A stretch of 64,000 nucleotides of DNA from Pantoea sp. Eser. GTDB lineage: Bacteria; Pseudomonadota; Gammaproteobacteria; Enterobacterales; Enterobacteriaceae. Position 1 is the first letter of the stretch. Each line of letters starts with the position of its first letter. Location: positions 372,001-436,000 of the forward strand of contig SZZY01000001.1 of the NCBI GenBank assembly GCA_009830035.1, in the 5' to 3' direction. The notes under the pieces were generated by a model. The model made no database searches and was not told where the DNA came from. It worked only from the letters and a program-made list of their open reading frames with translations. Both the position numbers and the translations under genes were made by a program. Shown one piece after another: positions 29,861 through 40,870 of this stretch.

Positions 29861-31150
29861 ATGTTAAAAAGAATAAAAGTGGTGACCAGTCTGATCGCGG
29901 TACTGGTGATCTTTGGCGCGCTCCAGCTGCTGTCCGGCAGCCTGTTCTGGTCGGCGCTAAACCGCGCCATGCTGCGACTGCAAACCAGCATGGCTTCGCA
30001 GATGAATGGCGGTCAGCTCGACGATCTGATGAATAAAGCTAACGCGCAGTTAGCCGAAGCCGATCGTCACTTCCAGGTCTATTACAATCTGCCGGGCACC
30101 GCAGGCATGGAGGTGTCGCTGCGCGACCGGCTGGAAGCCGATTACGCCCGCTACGACAGCGGCCTGAAAGAGATGATTAAAAGTCTGCAGGCGCGCGATC
30201 TGGAAGAGATGTTCAAACAGAATATTGAACAGAAACAGGTGGCGATGCAGGGCAGCTATGGTGAGTGGCGCGCCCGTCAGACCGCACTGGCTGAACAAGG
30301 CATTGAACAGAATCAGCAGGCCTTTAGCCAGATGATGTGGCTGCTGGGCGTGATTGCCGTGTCGGTACTGGTGGTGATCGTCGCCTGCTGGTTCGGTCTG
30401 CGTCAGGTATTGATTCAGCCGCTGCAACAGCTGCTGGCACATATCCGGGCGATTGCTTCAGGTGATTTGACGCAGCCGAGCTTCGTGGAAGGACGTAATG
30501 AAATGAGTCAGCTGGCGGCCGGCATTCAGGAAATGCAGCAGTCGCTGGTGATGACCGTCAGCAACGTGCGTGACGGATCTGACGCCATCTTTACCGGTGC
30601 CAGCGAGATCGCTGCCGGCAATAACGATCTCTCCGCCCGTGCCGGTGAACAGGGTCGCAGTTTTGCGGTAGTGGCGGGTAAAGTGCGCAGCCTGGCACAG
30701 CGCAGCGCGCAGGCCGCTAAAGAGATCAAAGGCCTGATTGAAGATTCGGTCAGCCGCGTCAATACCGGCTCGGTGCCGGTAGAAAGCGCTGGCGACACCA
30801 TGAGCAACATCGTCAGCGCGGTCACCCGCGTCACTGACATCATGGGCGAAATCGCCTCGGCGTCGGATGAGCAGAGCCGTGGAATCGATCAGGTTGGTCT
30901 GGCCGTGACCGAGATGGATCGCGTTACGCAACAGAACGCTTCACTGGTGGAAGAGTCGGCTGCTGCAGCGGCACTGGAAGATCAGGCCAGCCACTTAAAA
31001 CAAGCGGTCTCAGTGTTCAATATTGGTAAAGAATTTGTCGCCCAGGCCGTTAACAAGACAACGGCGACAAAAAGCTTTCAGCTGGATGCGCCATTAACCG
31101 TTGCCCGTCAGTCTGCGTCTCGCGGCGACGACAACTGGGAAACCTTTTGA
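29861..31150 (+). pseudogene. Chemoreceptor with large in-frame deletion
   Basis: The frame is open for 429 codons, but Tar-type receptors have about 550. TM1 (about residues 5-30), a shortened periplasmic domain, TM2 (about 160-185) and HAMP (PLQQLLAHIRAIASGDLTQ) are present. At [19 protein letters not shown], about 69 codons between the start of the first methylation helix and the hairpin tip are missing, at a short GCCCGT/GCACGT homology. The periplasmic domain also seems about 30 residues short around SALNRAMLR. The C-terminal DNWETF pentapeptide is intact. One whole arm of the signalling hairpin is gone, so it cannot form the CheA/CheW-binding structure; both partners are absent anyway. 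Confidence 0.85.
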
Positions 31151-31232
31151 TCGCTTGGAAAGCCCGACCCCGTGTGGCAGTCCGGCATCGCAGCAGAAAA
31201 TTAATTTGTTTTAGTTCAGGCCAGGTGCAGAA

Positions 31233-32102
31233 ATGAAAAAATCGACATTCGAGCAAAATGAGACGACAACGCTGCTGTCGCAAATGGTGCAGCGATTACC
31301 GCTCTCGGATACGCATTTCCGTTGCATCAGCCAGCTGATCTATCAGCGTGCCGGTATCGTGCTGGCTGATCACAAGCGCGAGATGGTTTACAACCGTCTG
31401 GTTCGTCGTCTGCGTACGCTGAATATTGATGATTTCGGTCGTTACCTGGCGCTGCTGGAACACGATCCTAACAGTGCGGAGCGGCAGGCGTTTATCAATG
31501 CCCTGACCACCAACCTGACGGCGTTTTTCCGCGAGGCACACCATTTTCCAATCCTCGCGGAGCATGCCCGCAAGCGACAGGGGAATTTCAGCGTCTGGAG
31601 TACCGCCGCGTCAACCGGTGAAGAACCTTACTCTATCGCCATGACGCTGGCCGAAACGCTGGGTACCGGACCGGGTAAGTTCCAGGTTCACGCCAGCGAT
31701 ATCGACACCCAGGTACTGGAGAAAGCGGTGGCCGGCGTCTATCGCCAGGAGGAGTGGCGCACGTTGTCACTGGCGCAACTACAACGCTTCTTCCTGCGCG
31801 GCACCGGTCCTCATGCCGGGATGGTGCGGGTGCGTTCTGAACTGGCCAGCATGGTCAGCTTTGCCCAGCTCAATCTGCTGGCCAATGACTGGGCGCTGCT
31901 GGGCCAGTTCGACGCCATTTTCTGCCGCAATGTGATGATCTATTTCGATAAAGAGACGCAGGAGAAAATTCTGCGTCGGTTTGTTCCTCTGCTTAAGCCC
32001 GGCGGCATTCTGTTTGCCGGTCACTCAGAGAACTTCAGTCAGATCAGCAAAGAGTTCTGGCTGCGTGGACAAACCGTCTATGGACTGACGAAGGAAAGAT
32101 GA
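31233..32102 (+). CDS. cheR: Chemotaxis protein methyltransferase CheR
   Basis: SAM-dependent methyltransferase for chemoreceptor glutamates. 289 aa (E. coli 286), intact. N-terminal helical domain [20 protein letters not shown] with [25 protein letters not shown]; catalytic domain [17 protein letters not shown] and FHARNVMIYF-type motif [16 protein letters not shown]; ending [11 protein letters not shown]. The stop TGA 32100-32102 overlaps the cheB start. Its receptor substrates are broken, so intactness probably reflects chance rather than selection, though a moonlighting role cannot be excluded. Confidence 0.94.
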   Translation: MKKSTFEQNETTTLLSQMVQRLPLSDTHFRCISQLIYQRAGIVLADHKREMVYNRLVRRLRTLNIDDFGRYLALLEHDPNSAERQAFINALTTNLTAFFREAHHFPILAEHARKRQGNFSVWSTAASTGEEPYSIAMTLAETLGTGPGKFQVHASDIDTQVLEKAVAGVYRQEEWRTLSLAQLQRFFLRGTGPHAGMVRVRSELASMVSFAQLNLLANDWALLGQFDAIFCRNVMIYFDKETQEKILRRFVPLLKPGGILFAGHSENFSQISKEFWLRGQTVYGLTKER

Positions 32103-33150
32103 TGAGCAAAATCAACGTGATGTGCGTAGACGACTCTGTGCTGATGCGGCAACTGATGACGGAAATCATCAATAGCCATCCGGATATGGAGATGGTCGCT
32201 ACGGCGCCCGATCCGTTAGTCGCCCGCGATCTGATTAAGCAGTTTAATCCGCAGGTGCTGACGCTGGATGTTGAAATACCGCGTATGGATGGCCTCGATT
32301 TCCTCGAAAAACTGATGCGTTTACGGCCGATGCCGGTGGTGATGGTCTCCTCGCTGACCGGCAAAGGTTCGGAAATTACCCTGCGGGCGCTGGAGCTGGG
32401 CGCGGTGGACTTCGTCACCAAACCACATCTCGGCATCCGTTAAGGGATGCTGGCTTACAGCCAGATGATTGGCGACAAGATCCGTGCTGCGGCGCGCGCC
32501 CGACTGCACAACCGGGCGGCGATGCCGGTGCCGGTCGCGCTGAAGGCGGGTCCGCTGCGGAGTAGTGAGAAGCTGATCGCGATTGGTTCCTCCACCGGCG
32601 GCACCGAGGCGATTCGCCATGTGCTGCAGCCGCTGCCTGCGACCAGTCCGGCGCTGCTGATTACCCAGCATATGCCGCCAAGTTTTACCCGCTCCTTTGC
32701 CGAGCGTCTGAACAAACTGTGTCAGATTACGGTGAAAGAAGCGGAAGACGGCGAACGTATTCTGCCGGGACACGCTTACATCGCGCCAGGTGCGATGCAC
32801 ATGGAGCTGGGCCGTAGCGGCGCTAACTATGTGGTGAAACTGAATGAAGGGCCGCCGGTCAACCGGCACAAGCCTTCGGTGGATGTGCTGTTCAAATCGG
32901 TGGCGATCAACGCCGGACGAAATGCGGTCGGCGTGATCCTCACCGGCATGGGCAACGACGGGGCGGCCGGGATACTGGAAATGCATCGGGCCGGAGCTGG
33001 ACCATTGCCCAGAACGAAGCCAGCTGTGTGGTATTTGGCATGCCGCGTGAGGCGATTGCCACAGGCGGCGTGAGCTAAGTGGTGGATTTAAGCAACATCA
33101 GCCAGCACATGCTGGCGAAAATTAGCGCCGGACAGGCATTGCGTATTTAA
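32099..33150 (+). pseudogene. cheB: CheB methylesterase, broken
   Basis: Response regulator/methylesterase that demethylates chemoreceptors. The receiver domain [20 protein letters not shown] is followed by [18 protein letters not shown] with the phospho-Asp. TAA at 32441-32443 replaces the Glu in LGIR(E)GMLAYSQ at the linker. The catalytic domain is readable: [16 protein letters not shown] with the nucleophile Ser, [18 protein letters not shown] with His, and [14 protein letters not shown] with Asp. A base loss near 32995 shifts the frame at GA(W)[10 protein letters not shown] second TAA at 33076-33078 replaces Glu in GGVS(E)VVDLS. The original end is ALRI-TAA 33148-33150. Confidence 0.95.
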
Positions 33151-33189
33151 CAGGCCCGTCCTGCCGGGCGAGATAACACAGGAGTAGAT

Positions 33190-33579
33190 ATGGCTGATAA
33201 AAACATGCGCTTTTTGGTAGTCGACGACTTCAATACGATGCGTCGTATTGTACGTAACCTGCTGAAAGAGCTGGGCTTCAATAACGTAGAAGAAGCAGAA
33301 GATGGCGTGGATGCGCTGTCAAAGCTGAAAGCAGGTGGTTTTGACTTCGTCATTTTCGACTGGAATATGCCGAACATGGATGGCCTGCAGCTGCTGCAAA
33401 CCATCCGTGCCGATGCTGCGATGAGCAGCCTGCCGGTATTGATGGTGACCGCGGAAGCGAAGAAAGAGAACATTATTGCTGCCGCCCAGGCCGGCGCCAG
33501 TGGCTACGTAGTGAAGCCATTTACTGCCGCGACGCTGGAAGAAAAGCTGGGCAAAATTTTCGAAAAACTGGGCATGTAA
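33190..33579 (+). CDS. cheY: Chemotaxis response regulator CheY
   Basis: Diffusible response regulator that switches the flagellar motor through FliM. 129 aa, full length and nearly identical to E. coli Che[21 protein letters not shown] (acidic pair), [13 protein letters not shown] with phospho-acceptor Asp57, [18 protein letters not shown] with the conserved Thr and Lys region, and [18 protein letters not shown] 33190 after AGGAG. No lesion. With CheA absent it has no cognate kinase here, although acetyl phosphate could still phosphorylate it. Confidence 0.95.
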   Translation: MADKNMRFLVVDDFNTMRRIVRNLLKELGFNNVEEAEDGVDALSKLKAGGFDFVIFDWNMPNMDGLQLLQTIRADAAMSSLPVLMVTAEAKKENIIAAAQAGASGYVVKPFTAATLEEKLGKIFEKLGM

Positions 33580-33588
33580 GGAGATGTG

Positions 33589-34209
33589 ATGAGCGACCTT
33601 CCGAAACCAACTGAGGATGCCTCGGCACACGACATCATTACTCGCATCGGCTCTCTGACGCGTATGCTGCGCGACAGCCTGCGCGAGCTGGGGCTGGATA
33701 AAGCCATTGCCGATGCCCGCGATCGTCTGGATTATGTGGTGCAGATGACGGCGCAAGCTGCCGACCGTGCGTTGAACTGCGTTGAAGCGGCACAACCGCA
33801 TCAGGATAAGATGGAAGCCGGGGCAACCCAGCTGAAAGGGCGTTGGGACCAATGGTTTGAAAACCCAATTGAACTGGCCGATGCGCGTGAGTTGGTGACG
33901 GGTACTCGCGAATTCCTTGCTGCCGTGCCGGATCACACGTCCTTTACCAACAAGCAGCTGCTTGAAATTATGATGGCGCAGGATTTCCAGGACCTGACCG
34001 GTCAGGTGATCAAGTGCATGATGCATGTTATCTAGGAAGTTGAGCGCCAGCTGTTGATGGTGCTGCTGGAAAACATGCCGGAAGTCAGTGCCGAGAAGCG
34101 TCAGGAAGGCACCAGCCTGCTGAACGGTCCGCAGATCCACACCGATGCACCGAGCGTGGTGGCGAACCAGTATCAGGTTGATGACCTGCTGGATAGCTTA
34201 GGATTTTAA
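33589..34209 (+). pseudogene. cheZ: CheZ phosphatase, amber-truncated
   Basis: Dephosphorylates CheY-P. ATG 33589 ([20 protein letters not shown]) follows AAGGAGATGTG. The catalytic-helix segment [16 protein letters not shown], with the active Gln in DLTGQ, is present. TAG 34033-34035 then replaces a Gln in MHVI(Q)EVERQ. The downstream frame is clean ([15 protein letters not shown] to the CheY-binding tail [15 protein letters not shown] 34207-34209). Without the tail helix CheY binding is lost. Single C-to-T lesion. Confidence 0.93.
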
Positions 34210-34213
34210 TCGT

Positions 34214-34239
34214 CCCCGTCAGCCTGCGGGCTGGCGGGG
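34214..34239 (+). terminator. Hairpin after cheZ
   Basis: CCCCGTCAGCC (34214-34224) pairs with GGCTGGCGGGG (34229-34239) with one G-T pair and a 4-base loop, five bases after the cheZ stop. No T-run, so it may act as a weak terminator or stabilising hairpin. Confidence 0.55.
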
Positions 34240-34403
34240 TGCGTTGCCGTCCCTTTCTCTCGCGGGGCAACCAGTCGGTGGGCCCGCTCTGCTTTATCAA
34301 ACTCATCCGCCAAAGAACGCCTGTTTTTCCCGTCTTATCTGCGCCTTAACCCCAGCCATATTTTGCATTCTATGCTCAGAATTCCTGCCAACCGAGGTTT
34401 GTC

Positions 34404-35555
34404 GTGGCTGAAGAAAGCGACGAGGACAAAACAGAATCGTCCACCGCGCACCGACTTGAAAAGGCGCGAGAAGATGGGCAGATCCCGCGTTCGCGCGAAA
34501 TGACCTCATTACTGATGCTGCTGGCCGGCATCATGATCCTTTGGATGGGCGGCACCATGATGGCGCATCGTCTGGCGGGCATGGTGGCGACCGATCTGCG
34601 TTTCGATCACGGCATGGTGACCGGTGACAAAATCATCATCAGCCATATCGGCAACCTGATTGGCCAGGCGTTAATGGCGCTGCTGCCGCTGATGGGCGGA
34701 CTGGTGCTGGTGGCGATTGCGGCGCCGATGCTGCTGGGCGGTATTGTGATCAGCGGCAAGTCGATCGAGGTTGATTTTACCAAGCTCAGCCCGCTGGCCG
34801 GTTTCAAGCTGATGTTTGCTGGCCAGGCCTGGACGGAGCTGTTCAAAGGCATCCTCAAGACCGTGCTGGTGGGCTGTGTTGCCTGCTGGTACATCCGGGC
34901 TCACTGGCCGGAGATGCTGCGGCTGATTAGCGAATCCCCGATCAACGCGCTGGTGCACGGCATGGATATGATTGCCATCTGCTGCACTCTGGTGATGCTG
35001 GGTCTGGTGCCGGTGGTCGGTTACGACGTTTTCTAGCAGCTCTACAGCTATTACAAAAAGCTGCGCGTGTCGCGTCAGGAAATCCGCGACGAACACAAGC
35101 AGCAGGAGGGCGACCCGCACGTTAAAGGGCGTATCCGCCAGCAGATGCGCGCTGCCGCCCGCCGCCGGATGATGGGCGATGTGCCGAGAGCCGACGTGAT
35201 CGTCACCAACCCGACGCACTATTCAGTAGCGCTGCAGTACAACTAGAAGAAGATGAGCGCGCCGAAGGTGATTGCCAAGGGTGCGGGCGAGATCGCCCTG
35301 CGAATTCGTGAACTGGGCGCGGAACACCGCATTCCGGTTCTGGAAGCACCGCTGCTGGCGCGTGCGTTATACCGACACACTAAAATTGGACAGCACATTC
35401 CGGGCGCGCTCTATGCGGCCGTGGCGGAAGTGCTGGCCTGGGTCTGGCAGTCACGCCGCTGGAAGCGCGAAGGCGGCCTGATCCCAGCCAAACCGAAAAA
35501 CCTGCCGGTCTCAGCAGAGATGGACTTTGCAGGAGAGAGCAAAAACGATGGCTAA
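34404..35555 (+). pseudogene. flhB: FlhB flagellar export switch protein, two amber stops
   Basis: Membrane component of the flagellar type III export gate. Likely GTG start at 34404 (VAEESDEDKTESSTAHRLEK as translated). Four TM helices are readable. TAG 35034-35036 replaces an aromatic residue in GYDVF(x)QLYSYYKK. A second TAG 35244-35246 replaces Glu in VALQYN(E)KKMSAPK, just after the autocleavage motif NPTHYS. The end reads NLPVSAEMDFAGESKNDG, TAA 35553-35555, overlapping flhA. No indels are visible; both lesions are substitutions. Confidence 0.95.
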
Positions 35556-37397
35556 TAACCTGGCCGCAAAACTACGTTTACCGGGCAACTTTAAAGATAT
35601 GCAGTGGCAGGTGATGGCGGGTCCGGTGCTGATCCTGTCGATGATGGTGCTGCCGTTACCGCCGTTCATCCTTGATCTGTTGTTCACCTTTAACATTGCG
35701 CTGTCGATCATGGTGCTGCTGGTGGCTATGTTCACCCAGCGTACCCTGGAGTTTGCGGCATTCCCGACCATTCTGCTGTTCTCCACCTTGCTGCGTCTGG
35801 CGCTGAACGTCGCCTCGACCCGTATCATCCTGATGGAAGGGCATACCGGCGCGGCGGCGGCAGGTCAGGTGGTTGAGGCCTTTGGCCACTTCCTGGTCGG
35901 CGGCAACTTCGCCATTGGCATCGTGGTGATCATCAACTTTATGGTTATCACCAAGGGTGCTGGCCGTATCGCTGAAGTGGGCGCGCTTTGTGCTTGACGG
36001 GATGCCCAGTAAGCAGATGGCGATCGACGCCGACCTCAACGCCGGTTCAATCGGCGAAGATGAAGCCAAACGTCGCCGTTCAGAAGTGACCTAGGAAGCG
36101 GACTTCTACGGCTCAATGGACGGTGCCAGTAAGTTCGTCCGCGGTGACGCCATCGCCGGTATCATGATCATGGTGATTAACGTCATCGGCGGCCTGCTGG
36201 TCGGCGTGGTGCAACACGGTATGGACGTGGGGCATGCGGCGGAAACCTACACCCTGCTGACCATCGGTGATGGTCTGGTCGCGCAGATCCCGGCGTTGGT
36301 GATCTCCACCGCAGCGGGCGTTATCGTGACGCGCGTAGCAACCGATCAGGACGTTGGCGAGCAGATGGTGACCCAGCTGTTCAAAGATCCGCGCGTGCTG
36401 ATGCTGAGTGCAGGCGTCATCGGGCTGGTTCCGGGCATGCCAAACTTTGTCTTCCTGCTGTTTACCGCCGCCTTACTCGGTCTGGCCTGATGGCTGCGCG
36501 GTCGGGAAATGCAGCCGAACAAGAAGTCGGAAGCGATACCAGGCAGCCTCACAAAAACCCCGGAAACGCCTGCTACTGCAGAGGCCTCGTGGACCGATGT
36601 GCAGCTGGAAGATACGCTGGGGATGAGAAGTGAGTTACCGCCTGATTCCGATGGTCGATCATCTGCAAAATGGTGAGCTGCTGGGACGTATCCGCAGTAT
36701 CCGTAAAAAGGTGGCGCAGGATGTCGGCTTCCTGCCGCCGGTGGTGCATATCCGTGACAACATGGAATTGCCACCAGCACGCTACCGTATTCTGATGAAA
36801 GGGGTCGAAATTGGCAGCGGCGATGCCTATCCGGGCCGCTGGATGGCGATCAACCCGGGCACCGCAGTGGGCAGTTTGCCGGGTGAAGCTACCGTCGATC
36901 CGGCATTCGGGCTGGCGGCCGTCTGGATCGACAGCGCGCTCAAAGAGCAGGCGCAAATCCAGGGCTTTACTGTGGTTGAAGCCAGTACCGTGGTGGCAAC
37001 GCACCTGAATCACCTGATTGGATAATACGCCAGCGAGCTGTTTGGCCGTCAGGAAGCGCAGCAACTGCTGGAGCGCGTGACTCAGTAGATGCCGAAGCTG
37101 ACCGAAGATCTGGTGCCGGGGGTAATCAGCCTGACCACGCTGCATAAGGTGCTGCAAAATCTGCTGGTGGAGCGGGTATCGATTCGCGATATGCGCACCA
37201 TCATCGAAACTCTGGCCGAGCATGCGCCGGTGCAAAGCGATCCGCGGGAGCTGACCAGCGTGGTGCGTGTGGCGCTGGGCCGTGCCATTACCCAGCAGTG
37301 GTTCCCGGGCAACGATGAAGTGCAGGTGATTGGACTGGATGCCAAGCTGGAACGCTTCCTGCGCCGCAATCTGCCGCAGCTGGTGGTGCTTTCTAAC
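35548..37397 (+). pseudogene. flhA: FlhA export gate protein, multiply broken and 3'-truncated
   Basis: Major export-gate subunit of the flagellar type III apparatus. ATG 35548 (MANNLAAKLRLPGNFKDMQW). Lesions in order: 2-bp CG loss near 35982 at AEVGA(R)FVLDG; TAG 36092-36094 in SEVT(Q)EADFYG; TGA 36488-36490 at LLGLA(x)WLRG; an inserted base near 36626 before VSYRLIPMVD; TAA 37023-37025 in HLIG(Q)YASEL; TAG 37087-37089 in RVTQ(E)MPKL; an in-frame loss of about 40 codons near 37352 joining VIGLDAKLE to RFLRRNLPQLV; and an abrupt end after VVLSN where an antisense aldo/keto reductase begins. flhE, normally next, is absent. The most damaged gene of the window. Confidence 0.96.
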
Positions 37398-37399
37398 CT

Positions 37400-38347
37400 C
37401 CACCTGCTGACGAATCTGGTTCAGTAACGCGACATCAGCAGCTTCCAGTACCACTTCACTGGCCTGCGCATTTTCTGTCAGATAAGCCAGCCGTTTGGTG
37501 CCAGGAATCGGCACAATCCTTTGGTACTGCGCCAGCAGCCACGCCAGTGCAATCTGACCCACCGTACATTGATACTTCAGGCTAAGCGGCCGCACCACCT
37601 CCAGCAACTGCGCGTTATGATCGAGGCTGTCCTGCTGGAAGCGATCATTATTTTTACGGAAATCGTCTGCGGCAAAGTCGCTGTTGTTAGGGTATTTGCC
37701 GGTCAGAAAACCCCGGCCGAGCGTCGAGTAAGGCACCAGTCCGATGTCGAGTTTTTTCACCATCGGCAGGATCTCCGCTTCAATATCCCGGGTCCATAAA
37801 GAATATTCTGTCTGCACACGGCGACCGGATGAACCGCATGCGCCCGCTGCAGGGTAGCTGCTGACACTTCACACAGACCGATATGTCGAATCTTCCCTTG
37901 CTTAACCTGCTGGCTCAGACAGTCCATGTTGTGCTCGATGGGCGCGGACTGGCTGACGCGATGAAGGTAGAACAGATCGATCTGCTCGACGCCCAGCCTT
38001 TTCAGCGAGTCGTTGCAGCACTGAATGATGTAATCGGGCTGATTATTGATGACGCGGGCATAGGCCTGATCGACAGCACGCTCAATACCGCATTTGGTGG
38101 CGACCTTAATCTGCTGCCGGCTGCGCTTATCCAGTCGTGCAAGAAACTGTCCGATCAGCCGCTCATTGTGGCCGCGGCCATACAGGTCTGCGGTGTCGAT
38201 GAAGTTGATATCCAGATCGACGAGAGAATCAAGCAGTTGCAGCGCGCTGCGGTCATCGGTCTCGCCATAAAATTCACTCAGTCCCATTGCACCATAGCCA
38301 ATTGCACTGACGTTCAAATCCTGCGTGAGGTTTCGGGTTTTCATCAT
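37400..38347 (-). pseudogene. Aldo/keto reductase 2, frameshifted and tail-truncated
   Basis: Aldo/keto reductase related to, but distinct from, the copy at 21173-22135. It begins MKTRNLTQDLNVSAIGYGAM; FIDTADLYGRG and VATKCGIER carry catalytic residues; LFYLHRVSQ has the His. A 2-bp GT duplication near 37820 (HPVA(A)VQTEYSLW) shifts the frame. The second frame includes STLGRGFLTGKYP and [13 protein letters not shown]...IPGTKR. At about 37400 the reading frame runs straight into the antisense strand of flhA, so about 20 C-terminal residues are lost. Whether this junction arose by deletion or inversion cannot be told. Confidence 0.92.
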
Positions 38348-38596
38348 GTCTCCTGTTAAGTTGACCCGATTATTCCACCGCCTTTTTGGTTAATGAATTC
38401 TCATTTTGGTTATCCAGTAAAGGTATCAGCGAGCTCACTACAGCGTGTGGATCAGGTGAGTTTTATAGAGAAGCAGGGGAGGTTGCGTAAGGGATTCAGG
38501 CAGAAGGTGAACCGTCATCAATGCAGGCAAACGATGCCGGCATGGTTAACATCTGCAGGATCAGCATTTGCAATGATGCTTTATGGCAGCTAGGGC
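38348..38596. other. Noncoding spacer between AKR2 and the LysR fragment
   Basis: About 250 bp that should contain the promoter of the aldo/keto reductase remnant. No coding frame with recognisable homology and no repeat. Confidence 0.5.
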
Positions 38597-38830
38597 TTAT
38601 TCCGGTGGAAGCGAGTGACACAGTAAGGCCTGAGCGTCGCGGACCGCCTGACGTTTTTCATCGGCGCGCATCACCGCATACAGATCGATATTTAACTGCT
38701 GCGCGGCAGTATCGGTCAGTTCCCGATAACAGAGGCCTTGCTGATTGAAGGTGCATTTAGACTGGGGCAGTAGCGCGAAGCCCTTGCCTCGGGCGATGTG
38801 TGACAGCATCACCAGCGAATCGTCAGGCTC
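38597..38830 (-). pseudogene. LysR-type regulator, C-terminal fragment
   Basis: About 78 residues match the last part of a LysR-family effector-binding domain: SLVMLSHIARGKGFALLPQS (the beta-strand and loop that usually reads VAAGxGIALLP), then QGLCYRELTDTAAQQLNIDL and a closing helix VRDAQALLCHSL. No helix-turn-helix domain exists upstream; the sequence before about 38830 is not LysR-like. It may once have been the divergent regulator of the neighbouring aldo/keto reductase, which is a common arrangement. Remnant of a deletion. Confidence 0.72.
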
Positions 38831-38929
38831 TTTGACTCGTTTAAGCCTGAATAGCCGATAAAGGACGCAGCCGGGTTGGAACACGGCGCTGAGGCGGACG
38901 AGAGCCGTCGCCTCAGCGCCGCAGGCGAT

Positions 38930-40660
38930 TTACATGCGCTCGACGGTATCGATACCGAGCGTATACAGACCCTGTTTCAGCGTCTTCGCGGTCAGCGCCG
39001 CCAGCTGCAAGCGGCTCAGACGCGTTGCGTCCGATTCGGCGGTCAGGATCGGGCAGTGCTCGTAGAAACCGGAGAACAGGCCCGCCAGATCGTACAGATA
39101 GGCGCACATCACGTGCGGCGTGCCGTCGCGCGCAACCTGAGTGATCACCTCTTCGAATTGCAACAGACGGGTTGCCAGCTGCGCTTCACGTTCTTCGCTG
39201 ATAACAATCTCTGCATCCAGTGCTGCGGCATCAATGCCCGCTTTACGGAATACCGACAGGACGCGGGTATAGGCGTACTGCATGTAAGGCGCGGTATTAC
39301 CTTCAAACGCCAGCATGTTATCCCAGTCAAAAATGTAATCGGTGGTGCGGCTTTTTGACAGATCGGCGTACTTCACGGCACTGATACCCACCACTTCCGC
39401 CAATGCTTTCACTTCCGCTTCGCTCATCTCCGAATTCTTTTCACGCACCAGGCTATAGGCGCGCTGATAGGCTTCATCAAGCAGATCGGCCAGCTTGATG
39501 GCGCCGCCGCTTCGGGTTTTGAAAGGTCGACCATCTTTGCCCAGCATCATGCCGAACGCGTGGTGCTCCAGCGGGACCGACTCCGGGACATAACCCGCTT
39601 TGAGCACAATGGTCCAGGCCTGCATCAGGTGCTGATGTTGACGCGAGTCGATGTAGTAGAGCACCCGATCGGCTTTCAGAGTTTCATAGCGGTATTTAGC
39701 ACAGGCGATGTCGGTGGTGGTATAGAGATAGCCGCCATCCTTTTTCTGGATGATCACGCCCATCGGTTCGCCTTCTTTGTTCTGGAATTCATCCAGGAAC
39801 ACCACGGTAGCGCCTTCGCTTTCCACCGCTAACCCTTTTTGCTTCAGGTCAGCGACAATGCCTGGCAGCATGTCGTTGTAGAGGCTTTCACCCATCACAT
39901 CTTTGCGCGTCAGGGTGACATTCATGCGGTCATAAATTTTCTGGTTCTGACTCATGGTCATGTCGACCAGCTTTTTCCACATCTGACGGCAGTATTCGTC
40001 GCCGCCCTGCAGTTTGACCACGTAACTGCGTGCGCGCTCGGCAAACGCCGGGTCTTCGTCGTAGGTACGTTTGGCTTCGCGGTAGAAGGCTTCGAGATCG
40101 GCCAGCGCCATTTCAGCGTGATGCTCGTTCTGCTGCTTCTCCAGGAAAGCGATCAGCATACCGAACTGCGTACCCCAGTCGCCGACGTGGTTAGCGCGAA
40201 TCACCCGATGGCCGAGAAACTCCAGCGTACGGACCGCGGCATCACCAATAATGGTGGAGCGCACATGGCCGACATGCATCTCTTTGGCTACGTTTGGGGC
40301 AGAGTAGTCGACCACGATGGTCTGCGGTTCAACCTGCTGTACGCCGAGGCGCGGCAGGCTCAGCGCTTCACGGGCGTGGGACGCCAGCCACTGGTGGTCG
40401 AGGAAAATGTTGATGAAGCCCGGTCCGGCAATTTCAACTTTACTGGCGATGCCGGTCAGGTCGATATGCTGGATCACTGCTTCCGCTAATTGTCGCGGTG
40501 CTTGCCCCAGCTTTTTCGCCACGGCCATAATACCGTTGGCCTGATAATCACCAAACTGGACCCTGGCGGACTGACGAACCTGCGGTTCGCAATCGGCGGG
40601 AGCGCCGGCTAAAACCATTGCCTGACTGACTTTTTCGGAAATAATAGACTGAATATTCAA
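38930..40660 (-). CDS. argS: Arginyl-tRNA synthetase
   Basis: Essential class I synthetase. 576 aa (E. coli 577). The start is best placed at TTG 40660 (reading [14 protein letters not shown]), matching the E. coli N terminus, with AAGG about eight bases upstream. A longer frame to 40717 has no family support. The HIGH-type motif is HVGH within [16 protein letters not shown] near residue 120. [20 protein letters not shown] covers the KMSKS-equivalent loop, and the C-terminal anticodon domain ends [12 protein letters not shown]. No lesions in 1.7 kb, while flhA and both flanking remnants are riddled. Confidence 0.97.
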   Translation of the reverse strand: MNIQSIISEKVSQAMVLAGAPADCEPQVRQSARVQFGDYQANGIMAVAKKLGQAPRQLAEAVIQHIDLTGIASKVEIAGPGFINIFLDHQWLASHAREALSLPRLGVQQVEPQTIVVDYSAPNVAKEMHVGHVRSTIIGDAAVRTLEFLGHRVIRANHVGDWGTQFGMLIAFLEKQQNEHHAEMALADLEAFYREAKRTYDEDPAFAERARSYVVKLQGGDEYCRQMWKKLVDMTMSQNQKIYDRMNVTLTRKDVMGESLYNDMLPGIVADLKQKGLAVESEGATVVFLDEFQNKEGEPMGVIIQKKDGGYLYTTTDIACAKYRYETLKADRVLYYIDSRQHQHLMQAWTIVLKAGYVPESVPLEHHAFGMMLGKDGRPFKTRSGGAIKLADLLDEAYQRAYSLVREKNSEMSEAEVKALAEVVGISAVKYADLSKSRTTDYIFDWDNMLAFEGNTAPYMQYAYTRVLSVFRKAGIDAAALDAEIVISEEREAQLATRLLQFEEVITQVARDGTPHVMCAYLYDLAGLFSGFYEHCPILTAESDATRLSRLQLAALTAKTLKQGLYTLGIDTVERM

Positions 40661-40870
40661 CGAGTTACCTTCATGTGCTGAACAACGCCCGAACCTGTTG
40701 ACCCGAGCCGTCATCATCTTGTCTGGCAGCCTTGCGCAACGGCGCGACAGCAGTGGAGCGCTGCAGACAAAATGGAAAAAAAATGAGGGGAAGAGTATAC
40801 GTGAAATGTCGGTGGGCGTCAGCAGTTGGATGAAGCGGGGAAACAGAGCCGAAGATGTTTCCCGGGGGCT

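Noticed and set aside
36573-37817. Single 414-residue minus-strand protein
   Set aside because: Only the part before about 37400 (in minus-strand reading order) is aldo/keto reductase; the rest is antisense flhA read by chance across the deletion junction.
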